A stretch of DNA of 64,000 nt from Aplectana chamaeleonis (Eukaryota; Nematoda; Chromadorea; Rhabditida; Cosmocercidae), in assembly GCA_029168955.1 (NCBI GenBank), contig JAPDOI010000107.1, positions 62,001 to 126,000 of the forward strand. Reading direction: 5' to 3'. This document shows, one piece after another, positions 46,301 to 54,588 of this stretch (the first letter of the stretch is position 1; every line of letters begins with the position of its first letter). Position numbers and translations under genes: made by a program. The notes below the pieces were generated by a model. The model was not told the origin of the DNA and made no database searches. It saw only the letters and a program-made list of their open reading frames with translations.

Positions 46301-49300
46301 CGGTGAACTTTTCCCACTCTTCTTTCTAGTGCCTGTCCAGGTCCTTTTTGATCTCATCGTCAAGTTCAGCAACGACGGGGTTCAGATTGTTGACCGCTTT
46401 CCTGGCATCTCTTGTCCTGATCTTATCTAGGATTCGCCTAGTGGCATTTGGATAAAGCGTCTTGACGCGGCCGACAGGAATAGCCGCTTTCATGGCTCTG
46501 CGGATTGCGTCAGATAAATGGCACTCTTTTTGGTGCACGTCGCCGTTCCACGGGTAGTTTGCCGACAGGCGAAGCGCAACTTCACTGAACAGGCTCCAAA
46601 CTGCTCGGCCTAAATTAAGATAAGAACGATGATGAACACCAGAAGGGGTGTTGGGTATGAGGTGGGAGGGGAGAGAAGATAAGACAAAGGTTGAAACTCC
46701 TCCGCCAAGAGCTGACCTTGGAGCATGGAAGGCAGTATAGCCCGGGATATTAGGATGAGGACGGGTAGGGAATGGAGAGTGCTTGGTTTCTTGAACCATG
46801 ATCACGTCTGGATGGTAAGTACGCGCGAAGAGAGAGAGCTCAGAAAGTTTGGCACGAAGGCCATTGAGATTGATATGTACAATGGAAAGGGGGCGATATG
46901 AGGAAGAGGAATCAGAGTTGATCTTGTGTTAGTCATAATATTATTTTCTTCGATAGATACTCCATAGTGATCTCGTGTTAGTCATGGAACTTTTTCCGAC
47001 AGATACTCTACATACTACGTGTTCCCGGTCTCGTATATCGTTGTTACATTTTATTACTACGGGTTCGTTTATCTTGTTCCGATGTCAATACGCAGGGTTA
47101 CCCTGTAATAAACAATTACAATTATAATTGGTAGGTGAAGAGCATATAACACAGCGAAAAGAAGAGTTATGATGCTTCACAGAACTGAGACCCGAACAAG
47201 AGAAGTGCACCCACCTTTGGCATCCAAAGCATTGGACGCTAGTCCCATTCCAAGTGAAATTTCTGTCGTATGTGGCACATGGGTACTTCTTCTTCTGAGC
47301 GGGTCCAGGATTCCTTTCCACGCCGGCCCTTTGCAGGAGAATCCGAAGGAGAGACGCGGCCGGCCAGCATCTCTCCCATGACAAAAACCCTCTTCGTGGA
47401 GGGAGTGACGTCGGTTTGCATAGAGGTGATCTTCTTTCCTCCACACTGCCACGGCGTGAACGTACGACATCTCGGCAGCGTACATTTTGTGTGGAATGGT
47501 TAGTATGGCTAATAGTAGTTCCCTTGTGAATGATATAAAAATGTGAAAATTTTTGAACGCGTTGTATCCAAACTGAAGCAGACCTATGCCACGACAAAGC
47601 GATTTTTCGGGAAGGGGGATTTTTCGCCGAGCTAGGAAGACAAGAGAGATTTGACTAAAAGGGACCAGAGGGAGAGAGAAAGCTGGAGGACGTGCTAGAA
47701 CAGGAGACCCTAGCAAATCACTCTGCCGGATGTCCATAGCATAAGATACCTGAATATCAAAAGCATAACTCACTTTAGCACATTTCTTCACTTTCATCCA
47801 GGATGCACGTCGGAATGCCATTCCCATGTTGTGTTTCGAGCTGTACCAGGGATGTGCACCAAGTTTAGCAATATTCGTTCCATAGGAGGTAAATGACTTG
47901 AGGTAGGATCCGAGTGAGATTATCTCACATTTCTCGCAGTAGCTGAAACAAGTGGAGAACTATGAATATTGACGTTTCTCAACACCAATTTACCAAAGAT
48001 CATCTTGAAACTCATAAAATCAATGAAGACGCTTGTCAAAAAATCAATCAGCATGGTAACACTTACGCTTTTCTATTATCTATTATATTACTCAGAACAT
48101 ACAAAGCATCAGGAACAACGTAATGGTCCTCCTCAAGAAGGAGAACCCATGCATCGGAAAGGTCGTATCGATCAAAAACTCCATCGAAAACGTAGTTCAT
48201 CTGAACAAAATTGCATAGCAGGGAATTCGCTTCAGATTACACACCACTATCAGGGGTAGACTACGTTTTTAAAATCGGAGTGAAATTTATTGCCGTCGAT
48301 CGCGCGCGTATGCTGCGTCTCCCTATCCACGCAATTTCTCGCTGTCTTTCACATCGCTTCGCACACGCACGCGAAGGACCAAAGTAAAGTTGGCTTCAAA
48401 ATAGTCTATATCTGGGTGCACCCTCTATGTTTTGCTCTTTGAGATTTGAACTTCGACCCTCAACTGTTTCAGAGCTGTCAGAAATTCCAGAACTTTTCAA
48501 ACTATGATCTCATCCAATGAGGGTTTCGAGGAAATCAACAACAACAGGGGAAAAAAAGGAAACTGCTGTTTTTATTTTACCTATAGGTTCTTCTTATACG
48601 ATAATTTCTGCCACTCAATCGCCATAAGACTCATTCATAGCTGGTCGCTTCGACTTGACTGGAAGGACCAAGCGGGGTTGCGAAATTTTGCAGCGGGGTG
48701 GGGGGCTTCGCAAAAATGTTTATCCAAAAAAAAAGAGGGTAAGGAGAGGGATCGCGAAAATTCTCGATATTTTTGGTCACCCAAGGGAAGGATCGTAGCA
48801 TTGATCAGGTTTTAGACGACGCTTGAGCCCGAATACTGAACAAATTTTCGACGTCTGACAGTTTAAGTAATCAAATACAAATTGCCCAGAAATCGCGCCT
48901 CGGGGGGGGGGGCGTGCACAGCGCCGGCCAAAAAAGATCGCAGTCTCATGCCGAGCAGTCAAACATCATCAACATTCAGGAGAGAAATGAGTGCAAATTT
49001 ACCTAATAAAATAGTTGAACAATGAAAGCAAGCACTTCAGTCAATGTTTTCGACAAGATCAGTACATAAATATTTGAGCAGGTCAGTCCGATGGTTTATG
49101 TTCATTGATGAAATCCAATTTCAAGCCAGCTAATGTTCTTGATATTAGAGATCATCGATGCCGATGATGTGGAGTGGGCTCGTCCACCATCAAAAGACAA
49201 GAAAGCTCAGGCTTCGAATTTGGCCCGGAACAGCGTTTTTTTTCGCGATTTTTTCTTATAGATCCCACTACTCTAAGCCAAGAAAAGGGTTTAGAGATGA

Positions 49301-52300
49301 TAAGAAGACACGCACTTTTTATCGCGACCACTGCCTTCAAGACGCACGAATGTCTTACCTTCCACCACCAATGATGTTTAACCTGCGTGAGCTTCGCCAC
49401 CCTATAGTTGCCATACTTGTCTGGGAATCCAGCATTCTTGCAATTCATAGCGATGGCTCTTAAAGAAGTGCGAAAGTATGAGCACCAAAAATATGATGCT
49501 AAGTGAGCTATACTCACTCTTTCTTTTTGATTTTTTCAGGACAATCCTTTGGGTCCTGCCCAGGGAAGACATGCGGGAATATTTGCATATTGAAAGGATA
49601 GTAGATTTGAAGCACCTAAAATAACACTTTACAAGAAACAAGTAAGAAAGGCTCTACAAAACAATGAGGTTAGAGCGATAAATAAATCCTAGATTCTGCG
49701 CATACCTCGAAACTGCGATTTCGCCAAGGGATACGCAATGTGCTTTGCTCAATATATTAATGACCACGGGTATCACCCACGACAAAACCATGGGTGAAGC
49801 GAAGAACTAGCTCAAACTCTCTTCGTTTCCTTAACTTCTGAAGTACAGTGTGGCCGAAAGTACAGAGCCTATTTCGTATCTTTTGTAATAAAAATAGATT
49901 TCTCCTAAACTTTTCTTATTCTTTGCAGCCACTGATAGGGCTTCGCCACAAGTTGAGGAACTGAGCGACCAGCACTGGATTCGTCCATAAGTCTACTGTA
50001 TTGAGCATTGTTGGCTTCTTCGGACAATCAAATATGTGCTAAGTGTCGTGGCCTTGGTTTCCACAGCCCGGGCACACGTCAGGCTGGCCATTGTCGATCC
50101 TGTGCAGGTAAGACATAAGTAATGGAGAATGTCCGCAGCGTAACGAAGCGAGGATACCCCTGGCGCCTACCAAGCTAGGACTCGGTATCACATACCCTAG
50201 GTGCCACATCACCAAGAATAGGGTTGACAGCAGCTTTAGCGAGATGATCCTTCACGAACTGGGTGTGCTCCGCGCCCAAGAGACGAAGCCGTTCTTGATT
50301 GGAGCCGGTCCATCTCTGTACATTCACTTTGTCAGAGCTAAACTTTTTTGTGGTACTAAAGATGTGCTACTAACGCTCCCACTCTCACAAAATTGGCCAC
50401 CGGAATCGGTGAACATGTAAGAACCTCACCTTGAAAACATTCGAAAGGGCACAATGGCTATGACTAGGGAAACTTGAAAAAAAAAAGCAAAAAAAACAGA
50501 GCTAGCAAAGGGTGCGATGCAAATCAAAAATTGGCTGACCTTCTACTTAAACAAGCACGCTCGTACCGATCAAAATGGAAGCAGGGCTACCGTAATCCTG
50601 AGCGTAAATTAAATAGCGCCGGCTGCATGGATGCAGACTTCGTCACATATCTTACGTCAGCCACTCTTTTTTGGCGTATGTCTTTCCGCCCAGGTAAATG
50701 TCAGCCAGGAGACGTTGTGTTACCCCAGAAATGTTGAAAACTGTTCTTTTGGCGGATTTATGAATAAACAGGCGGGTTGATTCTTGTTGTAGAGCTGTAA
50801 GGGGATAACTGTCGAATTGTGTGGACGGCACTTTACCTGAGATACTTTTTTGACGATAACCTTCAACTTTCGAAATTAGAACATAGATGCAGAATGTCTC
50901 AGCAACCGCGCATATCAAAGCTTGCAAAAAGAAACTTGCATGGTTCCAAAGTGGGAGCGGATTCAAGTAATGCGATTCAAAAAAATCCTATATCGAAAAA
51001 TAACAAGTAGATTAGTAAAATATCACCAATAAATAGTCACCAGGCCGAACTTGGGACGAAACGAAACTGCTAGACTTCGGTTCATTTCGAGTGAGCTCCT
51101 GCTTTCGACTATCACATTGCAGAGAGGTGGCTTTTCCGTCGGAACCTACTTATCACTGGTTATATTTCACGGAGGCCCATCGCTCCGCTGCTGCTGATTA
51201 TCGAAGTCGACAGGTCACTAGAGACTTTCAAGAGTCTACTTAATCAGAAATCTTTAAAAGATATGGTGTGAATACGGAGAGTATATACGTTCACGGATGC
51301 ATCTAAATCACAAATCCACTACTCCTATTTGGATGGCTAATCGTAACGTTATGCTGGACAGAAAATAGGGGGATCGCCGTCAGATATGTGACAAAATCCG
51401 CAGCCACGCATCCGGCGCTAATCAATTCACGCGCAGGATTACGGTAGCCTGGCGTCCATTTTGATCGGTAGTAGCGTGCTTGTCCTACTTGACGGCCAAC
51501 GTCACCTCCATAGCTCGGTTAACGGGCTATGGCCGGAAGTCTAGGGCTCAGAGTAAGGCATGCCATGGTGGAATGTCAGAGAGAGGTGCACCCCCCTACC
51601 CTCCAGCATGAGAATTTTTGCTCTGAAGAACGCCCATAGCTGTGCTCGCCAAGAATAAACCGATAAATAAAGTTAGAGAGCTTCAGAAGACTTTTTGACT
51701 GCACCGCACGGAGAAAGCAGCCCTCTGCTGTGGTGCGTAGGGATTTCAGTGAGGCGATTTGGGCCAGTTCTAATAATTTTCTTTTTCTTGTACGTGGTCA
51801 ATAAGTATAAAAGAGGAAAAAAGTCTAAGAATAAGATAATAGGTTTTGCGTGCGCTCATACTTCTCGGCCACCCTGAACAACTTATCATTGGGAGAAAAT
51901 TTCAGTGTTACAACTTGGCTCCAGAAGACTCACTGCGAATACCTTCCTTTGAGAAATACGAAACTTTCAAAAACAAGGCAGGAGAAGGTAAAACAGAAAA
52001 ACTGTGAGGATGAACTGCGCACTCACCCGAGCAAAAGTGATATTCCGTATCATATCGTTGATTGGTGTGACATTTATATCATGGCTGAACACAATAAGGG
52101 CTTCTTCGATACCTCTCGTATTGCGAAGGGAATCGATTAGGTAAGAGAGGTAATTTGGACGGTTATGAACCTGGAATTTCTTTCTGAAGAATGAAACAGT
52201 GAGCGTCGTTTGATTACCTGCTACACTGGTAGAGCACCCAAGTAATGGATTGCTACCCATTCGAGGTTATCGCTAAAGGCTAACGGGCGCTACAGTATAC

Positions 52301-53974
52301 GGGCCGAAACCTGCTTCAGGTTTGATCTCGTTATAAGCCAACATTTTTGCAGAGTAAAAGTCACGAGAGTAGAGTGATTCAGTCGAACGTGGTCGCTTAG
52401 CCTATTTGTGAACCTACACCGTTTAAAATAGACGCAGATGAGAGCTACAATATACTTGAAAACTTCGAAAGCACTCACAAGTTCTTAAAAAAGGAGGTTT
52501 TCAAAATATAATAGCTTGCGTAGTAAATAAGACGTGTGGGGTTCTTCTCTAAAATGGGCCCTACTCGAGTATTAGGAAAATGGTAATACTGAAGGGCAAT
52601 ACGAAATAGTAGAGAAAAACTTTGGAAGTTTCAATTCTTCCAATACATTTTATTTTGAAACAAAATACAAATAACCTCTCAGGGCTGAGCAGGGTTGCGG
52701 CTCGGCGCAATGGAGTTCGTAAAAAATCGAAATTTTTTTTAAAGAAAAATTAACCTTTGTGAGGGGGCTCATTAAATTTTAGGAGAAAAACTAATTTCTC
52801 CACACTACTTGATAAGCTAGAATGAGGTAAATACATAGTAATAGTCAACCTTTCATAGTAAGATCGCAGCGCAAGAACAGCTGTGTCTGCAGAGGCCGTC
52901 ATGAAATTCTACGTTACGATAGGTATACGGTAGTTTGGGCAAAGTATCAGATTTCAGTCGAAATTCTTATTCAGGAACTATTCGGTGAGCTGAGTACAAA
53001 TTAGCTGTCTATTTGTCAAGGGAGAATCGGGAAAAATTCTTTTTTTTTGCCAAAACTTTGGTCAACCGGAGGGAGGATCGTAGCCAATTTTTTTCTGAAC
53101 TTTGGAAATCGGAACGCCGAAAAGCATTCGAAATGGTAACTATGCCTTCCAAAATTTTTTTTCGGTAGGCATAGTTTTTCCGTCATTACTCAATAATTTT
53201 CATGTAAATAAAATCGAATCTGGCGAAACTGAAGACGGACCTCGAATTCGAATTTATCTCCTCAGAGATTTTGTAAGCAAGAGTGTAAAAAAGCCTGATT
53301 TCGTGAATATTTCCACTTTCCGCTTTCAGACTTTTTGTTCGGAAATCGGAGGGCCAGAAACCATCGGAAATCGGATTTCAGCTCTTAATGAAAAAAAGCC
53401 TCTGTCGCGCTTTGGCAACAATGATCCCACGCGAAGCCGTAAACAAAGTCGGCGCGAATTAGCCAGCGGGCCACCTTATCAGCCCTCCCCCTTCCCTAAA
53501 AAATACAAGAAAACTTAGGTAGCCAATCAAAATGTAAAGCCTAACAAGTTGAAAAATTACAATTATCGCATACCTGTACAACAATGACAATCTTCACATT
53601 CTCAATAGGACCGAACTTTGCCAAATTTAAAAGCTCGAAGTTCTCGTTCAGGAAATCCACAGATCTGACGATTTCTTCGCCAGAAATCGTCATATTACCA
53701 TTCCAGCCTAATCAAGGGTTGCCCAATGAGATGTTAGTGGCATAGCATCAAAAAAATAGTAGAAAATATGAGTATGTAGACAGTACTCACTATGAAATGG
53801 CCAAACCGAGAGATCTTGGGCAGTTCCATAGTCCGAGATCGAATCATTAACTGAATCTGCCTCCAATTCTTTCGTTGAGCGGATTATCACGTCAGGAAGT
53901 GCAGGAAACGAAGGTGTTTCCGACAAAATGTTGTCCGTTGATGGACCTTTCATGATCACAACAAACAACCCAAA
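31136..53974 (-). CDS. gly-20: Alpha-1,6-mannosyl-glycoprotein 2-beta-GlcNAc-transferase II (GnT-II), 11 exons, 5' end missing
   Basis: Golgi type II membrane enzyme that adds GlcNAc in beta-1,2 linkage to the alpha-1,6 mannose of the N-glycan core, committing hybrid glycans to complex type. Exons: 53791-53974, 53574-53707, 52027-52170, 49518-49615, 49359-49458, 48067-48200, 47774-47942, 39401-39448, 39191-39285, 39000-39087, 31136-31321. They total 1380 bp (459 residues plus TGA); all phases agree. Family motifs in order: VVQVHNRP, VFSHD, TQVKHHWWWK, LEEDHY (metal site), SLGSY, HNMGMA, YDDYNWDW (catalytic Asp region), IHIGDCG (metal His) and NGGWGDIRDH. The length is close to animal homologues; only the start codon and first part of the anchor are absent. 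No stop or frameshift disrupts it. Confidence 0.95.
31699..31967. mobile_element. Possible short TTAA MITE
   Basis: TTAA+AGGCAGGGCGCGAGCAGAA at 31699 resembles a family-1 left end. TTGTGAACACC and CCCTGACC before TTAA at 31964 is a weak right end. Confidence 0.35.
32015..32139 (+). mobile_element. 3' end scrap of the ingi-like retrotransposon
   Basis: Codes for the last residues (CPKRPTTLTTMDL in corrupted form) and ends GTGACAGAACCCCTCTCTTT then GGCTGCAAAGAA, the family's 3' terminus. Closest to copy A. Severely 5'-truncated; no target duplication found. Confidence 0.8.
32399..35287 (+). pseudogene. Copy A endonuclease/RT polyprotein, degenerate
   Basis: Endonuclease: GGGVSTFVLSSLP, GDFNAHTF, and SSDHIPVFV with the final Asp-His pair. 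A linker follows (EGRVKTFFPNVTRETLQKI). RT: ALGPDGLSP, IPLPKPGKSPSTAKGYRPIS, HGFRKLHSITTALLE, LDLTKAFDTVN, then a frame change near 34055, AAGVPQGGVLSPAFFSLYLE, VVAYADDITIL (catalytic YADD). The C-terminal zinc knuckle CPDCGSQGHTTAHLFNCP is intact. Frame changes near 33500 and 34055 and the loss of the N terminus make it inactive. Confidence 0.92.
35288..38726 (+). mobile_element. Retrotransposon copy B, full-length, nested in copy A
   Basis: Starts GCTGCCGAGATGTCGTACG, the same 5' end as copies C and D, and ends with GAAGAAGAA at 38726. It is flanked by an exact 11-bp duplication ACAATGGATCT (35277-35287, 38727-38737) taken from copy A's coding sequence. 3439 bp. Confidence 0.95.
35290..38692 (+). 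pseudogene. Copy B 2A-like/PHD/endonuclease/RT polyprotein, degenerate
   Basis: Order: LLRILLQRAGVERNPGP (2A-like) near 35440; PHD-like finger C-x2-C...C-x2-C...HFSC...C-x2-C at about 35470-35620; AP endonuclease (HINLNGLRNK, MVQETK, GDFNAH, SSDHIPVF) 35640-36330; RT (IGPDGISPAI, HGFRKLHSTTTALLE, LDLSKAFDSVN, MYADDITIM) about 36960-37660; C-terminal region 37937-38692 ending CPDCGAPGHDTAHLFMCP and TGA. At least five frame changes (near 35610, 35930, 36125, 37560, 37870). The RT fingers and catalytic motif are otherwise conserved. Confidence 0.92.
38828..38999. other. Intron remnant beside copy A
   Basis: Unique intronic sequence between copy A's right duplication and the donor of the 39000-39087 exon. 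Confidence 0.6.
39000..39087 (-). CDS. gly-20: GnT-II exon
   Basis: Acceptor CATTTAG, donor GTAAGT. Encodes CTLDTYKTTRKMLEQHESKF then FPTRLDVTD, matching the Cys after IHxGDCG and the F-P segment before the C-terminal domain. Ends in phase 0 before the 7.7-kb intron that contains copies A and B. Confidence 0.92.
39191..39285 (-). CDS. gly-20: GnT-II exon
   Basis: Acceptor ATTTCAG, donor GTAATA. Encodes CLPQRFRVIFTKSPRVIHIG then DCGLHTH; the His of IHIGDCG is the second metal ligand in the family. Ends in phase 2. Confidence 0.95.
39401..39448 (-). CDS. gly-20: GnT-II 48-bp micro-exon with YDDYNWDW
   Basis: Acceptor ATTTCAG, donor GTATTG. Sixteen codons, LFCNYDDYNWDWSLLQ, carrying the Asp-Asp/Trp motif around the proposed catalytic base of the family. 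Phase 0 on both sides, so skipping it would keep frame but remove the catalytic residue. Confidence 0.95.
39541..39565 (+). repeat. 25-bp exact inverted repeat near the 3' end of the 8.3-kb intron
   Basis: ACAAGGGAACTACTATTAGC then CATAC; its exact reverse complement is at 47503-47527. The two lie about 95 and 245 bp from the ends of the same intron. Confidence 0.9.
39873..40967 (+). pseudogene. Copy C 2A-like, PHD-like finger and complete AP endonuclease
   Basis: One open frame with no ATG in the element upstream of the motif; the frame is open from the element's 5' end. SWERCWPAASLLRILLQRAG then VERNPGP; finger CATCDRDVTW...CFGCQRWVHFSCSG...CIICSS; endonuclease HINLNGLRAK, VIMVQETK, GGGVSTFV, FNIYIPP, VFAGDFNAHNF, SSPEISLVSS, LSSDHVPVFIHI. 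All metal and catalytic positions usual for the APE family (N, E, D-x-N, D-H) are present. The frame breaks near 40940 (FDLG), before the linker. Confidence 0.9.
40960..43266 (+). pseudogene. Copy C linker, RT and C-terminal domain, interrupted by stops
   Basis: Linker 40960-41454 stops at TGA after RVTV. A second TGA follows GPDGI near 41566. RT runs 41578-42147 (IPLASV... HGFRKMHFTTTALLD, LDLTKAFDTVN, AAGVPQGGVLSPALFSL), TAA, then VVAYADDITIMCRDR, TGA near 42384. C-terminal part 42588-43266 with frame changes, ending CPDCGTIGHDTAHLFNCP. The first two TGA stops are shared with copy D; the later two are not. Confidence 0.9.
43470..43735 (+). mobile_element. CR1-type 3' end scrap
   Basis: An open stretch ends ...TLRSFKRIAGKRLLCF at 43600, resembling the last residues of CR1 RT (F-x-R-x-L-x-K-F). 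A ~130-bp UTR and an AATAAATAAATGAAAAAAT tail follow. The left limit is uncertain. Confidence 0.6.
43736..44255. other. Intronic sequence between inverted copies C and D
   Basis: No gene. A segment with TACCGTAACCTACACAAACC and ATTCGTGTTCAGCA is loosely similar to about 29555-29620, suggesting another old repeat. Confidence 0.45.
44290..45909 (-). pseudogene. Copy D RT and C-terminal domain, longest open frame (539 codons)
   Basis: Continuous from PANWKTANALPLPKPGKPQA through the RT palm (LDLTKAFDTVN, AAGAPQGGVLSPALFSLYLE, VVAYADDMTIMCRD). It continues through the thumb/connection (LQPALNYAAPVWQHL, NAALRVATE) to the C-terminal zinc knuckle CPDCGCHGHDTAHLFDCP and TGA. It is the best-preserved RT half here, but a one-base loss near 45900 disconnects it from the upstream region, which also has the two TGA stops shared with copy C. 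Confidence 0.92.
46921..47126 (-). repeat. ~206-bp insertion inside copy D
   Basis: Separates the finger region from the endonuclease of copy D. Contains two ~49-bp near repeats beginning ATCTTGTGTTAGTCATAATA and ATCTCGTGTTAGTCATGGAA on the plus strand, and an AT-rich end (ATTACAATTATAATTGG). CAA flanks both sides. Type not recognised; it could be a short retroposon. Confidence 0.65.
47503..47527 (-). repeat. 25-bp exact inverted repeat near the 5' end of the 8.3-kb intron
   Basis: Reverse complement of 39541-39565; it lies 23 bp outside copy D's 5' terminus. Confidence 0.9.
47774..47942 (-). CDS. gly-20: GnT-II exon
   Basis: Acceptor GTTTCAG, donor GTGAGT. Encodes YCEKCEIISLGSYLKSF and WYSSKHNMGMAFRRASW; the C-x2-C pair corresponds to a conserved disulfide. 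Its donor opens the 8.3-kb intron holding copies C and D. Confidence 0.96.
48067..48200 (-). CDS. gly-20: GnT-II exon with metal-binding LEEDHY
   Basis: Acceptor TGTTCAG, donor GTAAGT. Encodes MNYVFDGVFDRYDLSDAWVL, then LLEEDHYVVPDALYVLSNI. The acidic EED of this motif binds the divalent metal and UDP-sugar in GnT-II. Ends in phase 2. Confidence 0.96.
48201..49358. other. GnT-II intron with repeat relics
   Basis: A segment at about 48725-48815 (GGTCACCCAAGGGAAGGATC then GTAGC) resembles 53015-53105. TTTTTATCGCGACCACTGCC near 49317 is a degenerate family-1 MITE right end, about 20 bp inside the intron from the donor. A poly-G run lies at about 48902-48912. Confidence 0.6.
49359..49458 (-). 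CDS. gly-20: GnT-II exon
   Basis: Acceptor CTTTAAG (an unusual A before AG for a nematode), donor GTAAGA; separated from the previous exon by only 59 bp. Encodes NCKNAGFPDKYGNYRVAKLT and QVKHHWWWK. The frame holds only if the first of two tandem AGs is used. Confidence 0.93.
49518..49615 (-). CDS. gly-20: GnT-II exon
   Basis: Acceptor ATTTTAG, donor GTGAGT. Encodes VLQIYYPFNMQIFPHVFPGQ then DPKDCPEKIKKK, matching the FPG-DP-DCP block of GnT-II. Ends in phase 2. Confidence 0.95.
49915..50337 (-). mobile_element. Retrotransposon copy F, 3' end fragment
   Basis: The reverse strand encodes the degenerate C terminus (CPGCGNQGHDT-like knuckle, LASLRCGHSPLLMSYLHRI). It ends TGGCTGCAAAGAATAAG. Flanked by a 10-bp duplication CTAAACTTTT (49905-49914, 50338-50347). 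Strongly 5'-truncated, sense orientation in a GnT-II intron. Confidence 0.85.
50531..51499. mobile_element. Long-TIR element (~120-bp arms)
   Basis: TTGGCTGACCTTCTACTTAA with AAGCACGC and CCGATCAAAATGG...GGCTACCGTAATCCTG (50531-50655) is inverted at about 51380-51499. The ~720-bp interior has no recognisable transposase. Located in the 2.4-kb GnT-II intron. Confidence 0.75.
52027..52170 (-). CDS. gly-20: GnT-II exon
   Basis: Acceptor ATTCCAG, donor GTGAGT. Encodes VHNRPNYLSYLIDSLRNTRG and EEALIVFSHD, the nucleotide-sugar binding start of the family. 48 codons, phase 0 on both sides. Confidence 0.95.
52171..53573. other. GnT-II intron
   Basis: AT-rich, no gene. About 53015-53105 (GGTCAACCGGAGGGAGGATC then GTAGCC) is related to 48725-48815. 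Confidence 0.6.
53574..53707 (-). CDS. gly-20: GnT-II exon
   Basis: Acceptor GATTAG, donor GTATGC. Encodes EEIVRSVDFLNENFELLNLA...VKIVIVVQ, the start of the GT-A fold with its first beta strand. Enters in phase 1 and ends in phase 0. Confidence 0.93.
53791..53974 (-). CDS. gly-20: GnT-II exon (first recognised)
   Basis: Acceptor ATTTGCAG precedes 53974; donor GTGAGT follows 53791. It begins with hydrophobic FGLFVVIM, probably the end of the membrane anchor, then a low-conservation stem rich in S, T, E and D. Ends in phase 1. Membership rests on the phase match and position; the stem is not conserved in the family. Confidence 0.75.
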
Positions 53975-54165
53975 CTGCAAATAACATATTTACGAAAATG
54001 GGGCAAAGCAATACAATACACAGTGAATGGAAGAAAAATGGGTTCTAGTAAAAGGTAGCAGTACGGGGCGTGACTATTCCCTCTGTTGGCCAATAGCTAA
54101 AGGCCAGTCCATTTATGGAATTGAGAAGATGATAAAAGGTTCAAAAATATAAGTTGTGTGGTGAT

Positions 54166-54588
54166 TTAAAGGCAACATACACGCTCGTAAAGGTATTTGA
54201 GATAACTATGGAAATCGTATGGCTCAGAACCCAACGCTTACGCATTATGAAGCGTCAAAAACGACCCAAAATGCCACTACACGTGTTAGTAGTTGGCCCC
54301 GCCCCCTGTACTTGCGTCCTCTTCCAAAACGGGTACTGGGCCATTTCCACCGTCGCCGATGTATGTGACTGACTCATTGTACTTATTGTACCACCCACAT
54401 ACAATGGCCCAGGACCCCTGTTCTGGGGGAGACGGCAAATACAGGGGCGAGGCCAACTTCTTACTCAAGTAGCAACATTGTGGGTGGTTTTTGACGCTTC
54501 AAAATGCGTAGGCGTTGTGTTCTGAGCCAAGCAATTCTATTTCCTTAGTTATTTCAATCACGCTTACTAACGTGTATGCTGCCTTTGA
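54166..54588. mobile_element. TTAA foldback MITE, family 3
   Basis: TTAA+AGGCAACATACACGCTCGTA and right CGTGTATGCTGCC then TTGAAG. Arms of more than 100 bp (ACCCAACGCTTACGCATTAT against AATGCGTAGGCGTTGTGTTC). The centre contains a second palindrome (GCCCCGCCCCCTGTA against TACAGGGGCGAGGC). Confidence 0.88.

Larger units (their letters stand above)
44256..47479 (-). mobile_element. Retrotransposon copy D, inverted relative to C
   Basis: The 5' end GCTGCCGAGATGTCGTACG lies at 47479 (minus) and the 3' end ...GGCTGCAAAGAAGAAGAAG at 44256. About 98% identical by eye to copy C in the RT region. It has an internal endonuclease deletion of roughly 440 bp near 46648 (NTP joined to SGVHH) and a ~206-bp insertion at 46921-47126. 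No clear target duplication: flanks GTACATTTTGT and GAAAAGTACGT share only GTAC. Confidence 0.92.

Noticed and set aside
32399..47479. Active retrotransposon
   Set aside because: Every copy has frame changes, stops, truncation or deletion; none encodes a full polyprotein.
44245..47490. Target duplication for copy D
   Set aside because: Flanks share only GTAC; D's left or right edge has probably been altered.
49158..49463. Plus-strand open frame of 101 codons
   Set aside because: Antisense to the HHWWWK exon of GnT-II and a MITE remnant.
52200..52280. tRNA-like GGTAGAGCACC within an intron
   Set aside because: No B box of the right form follows.
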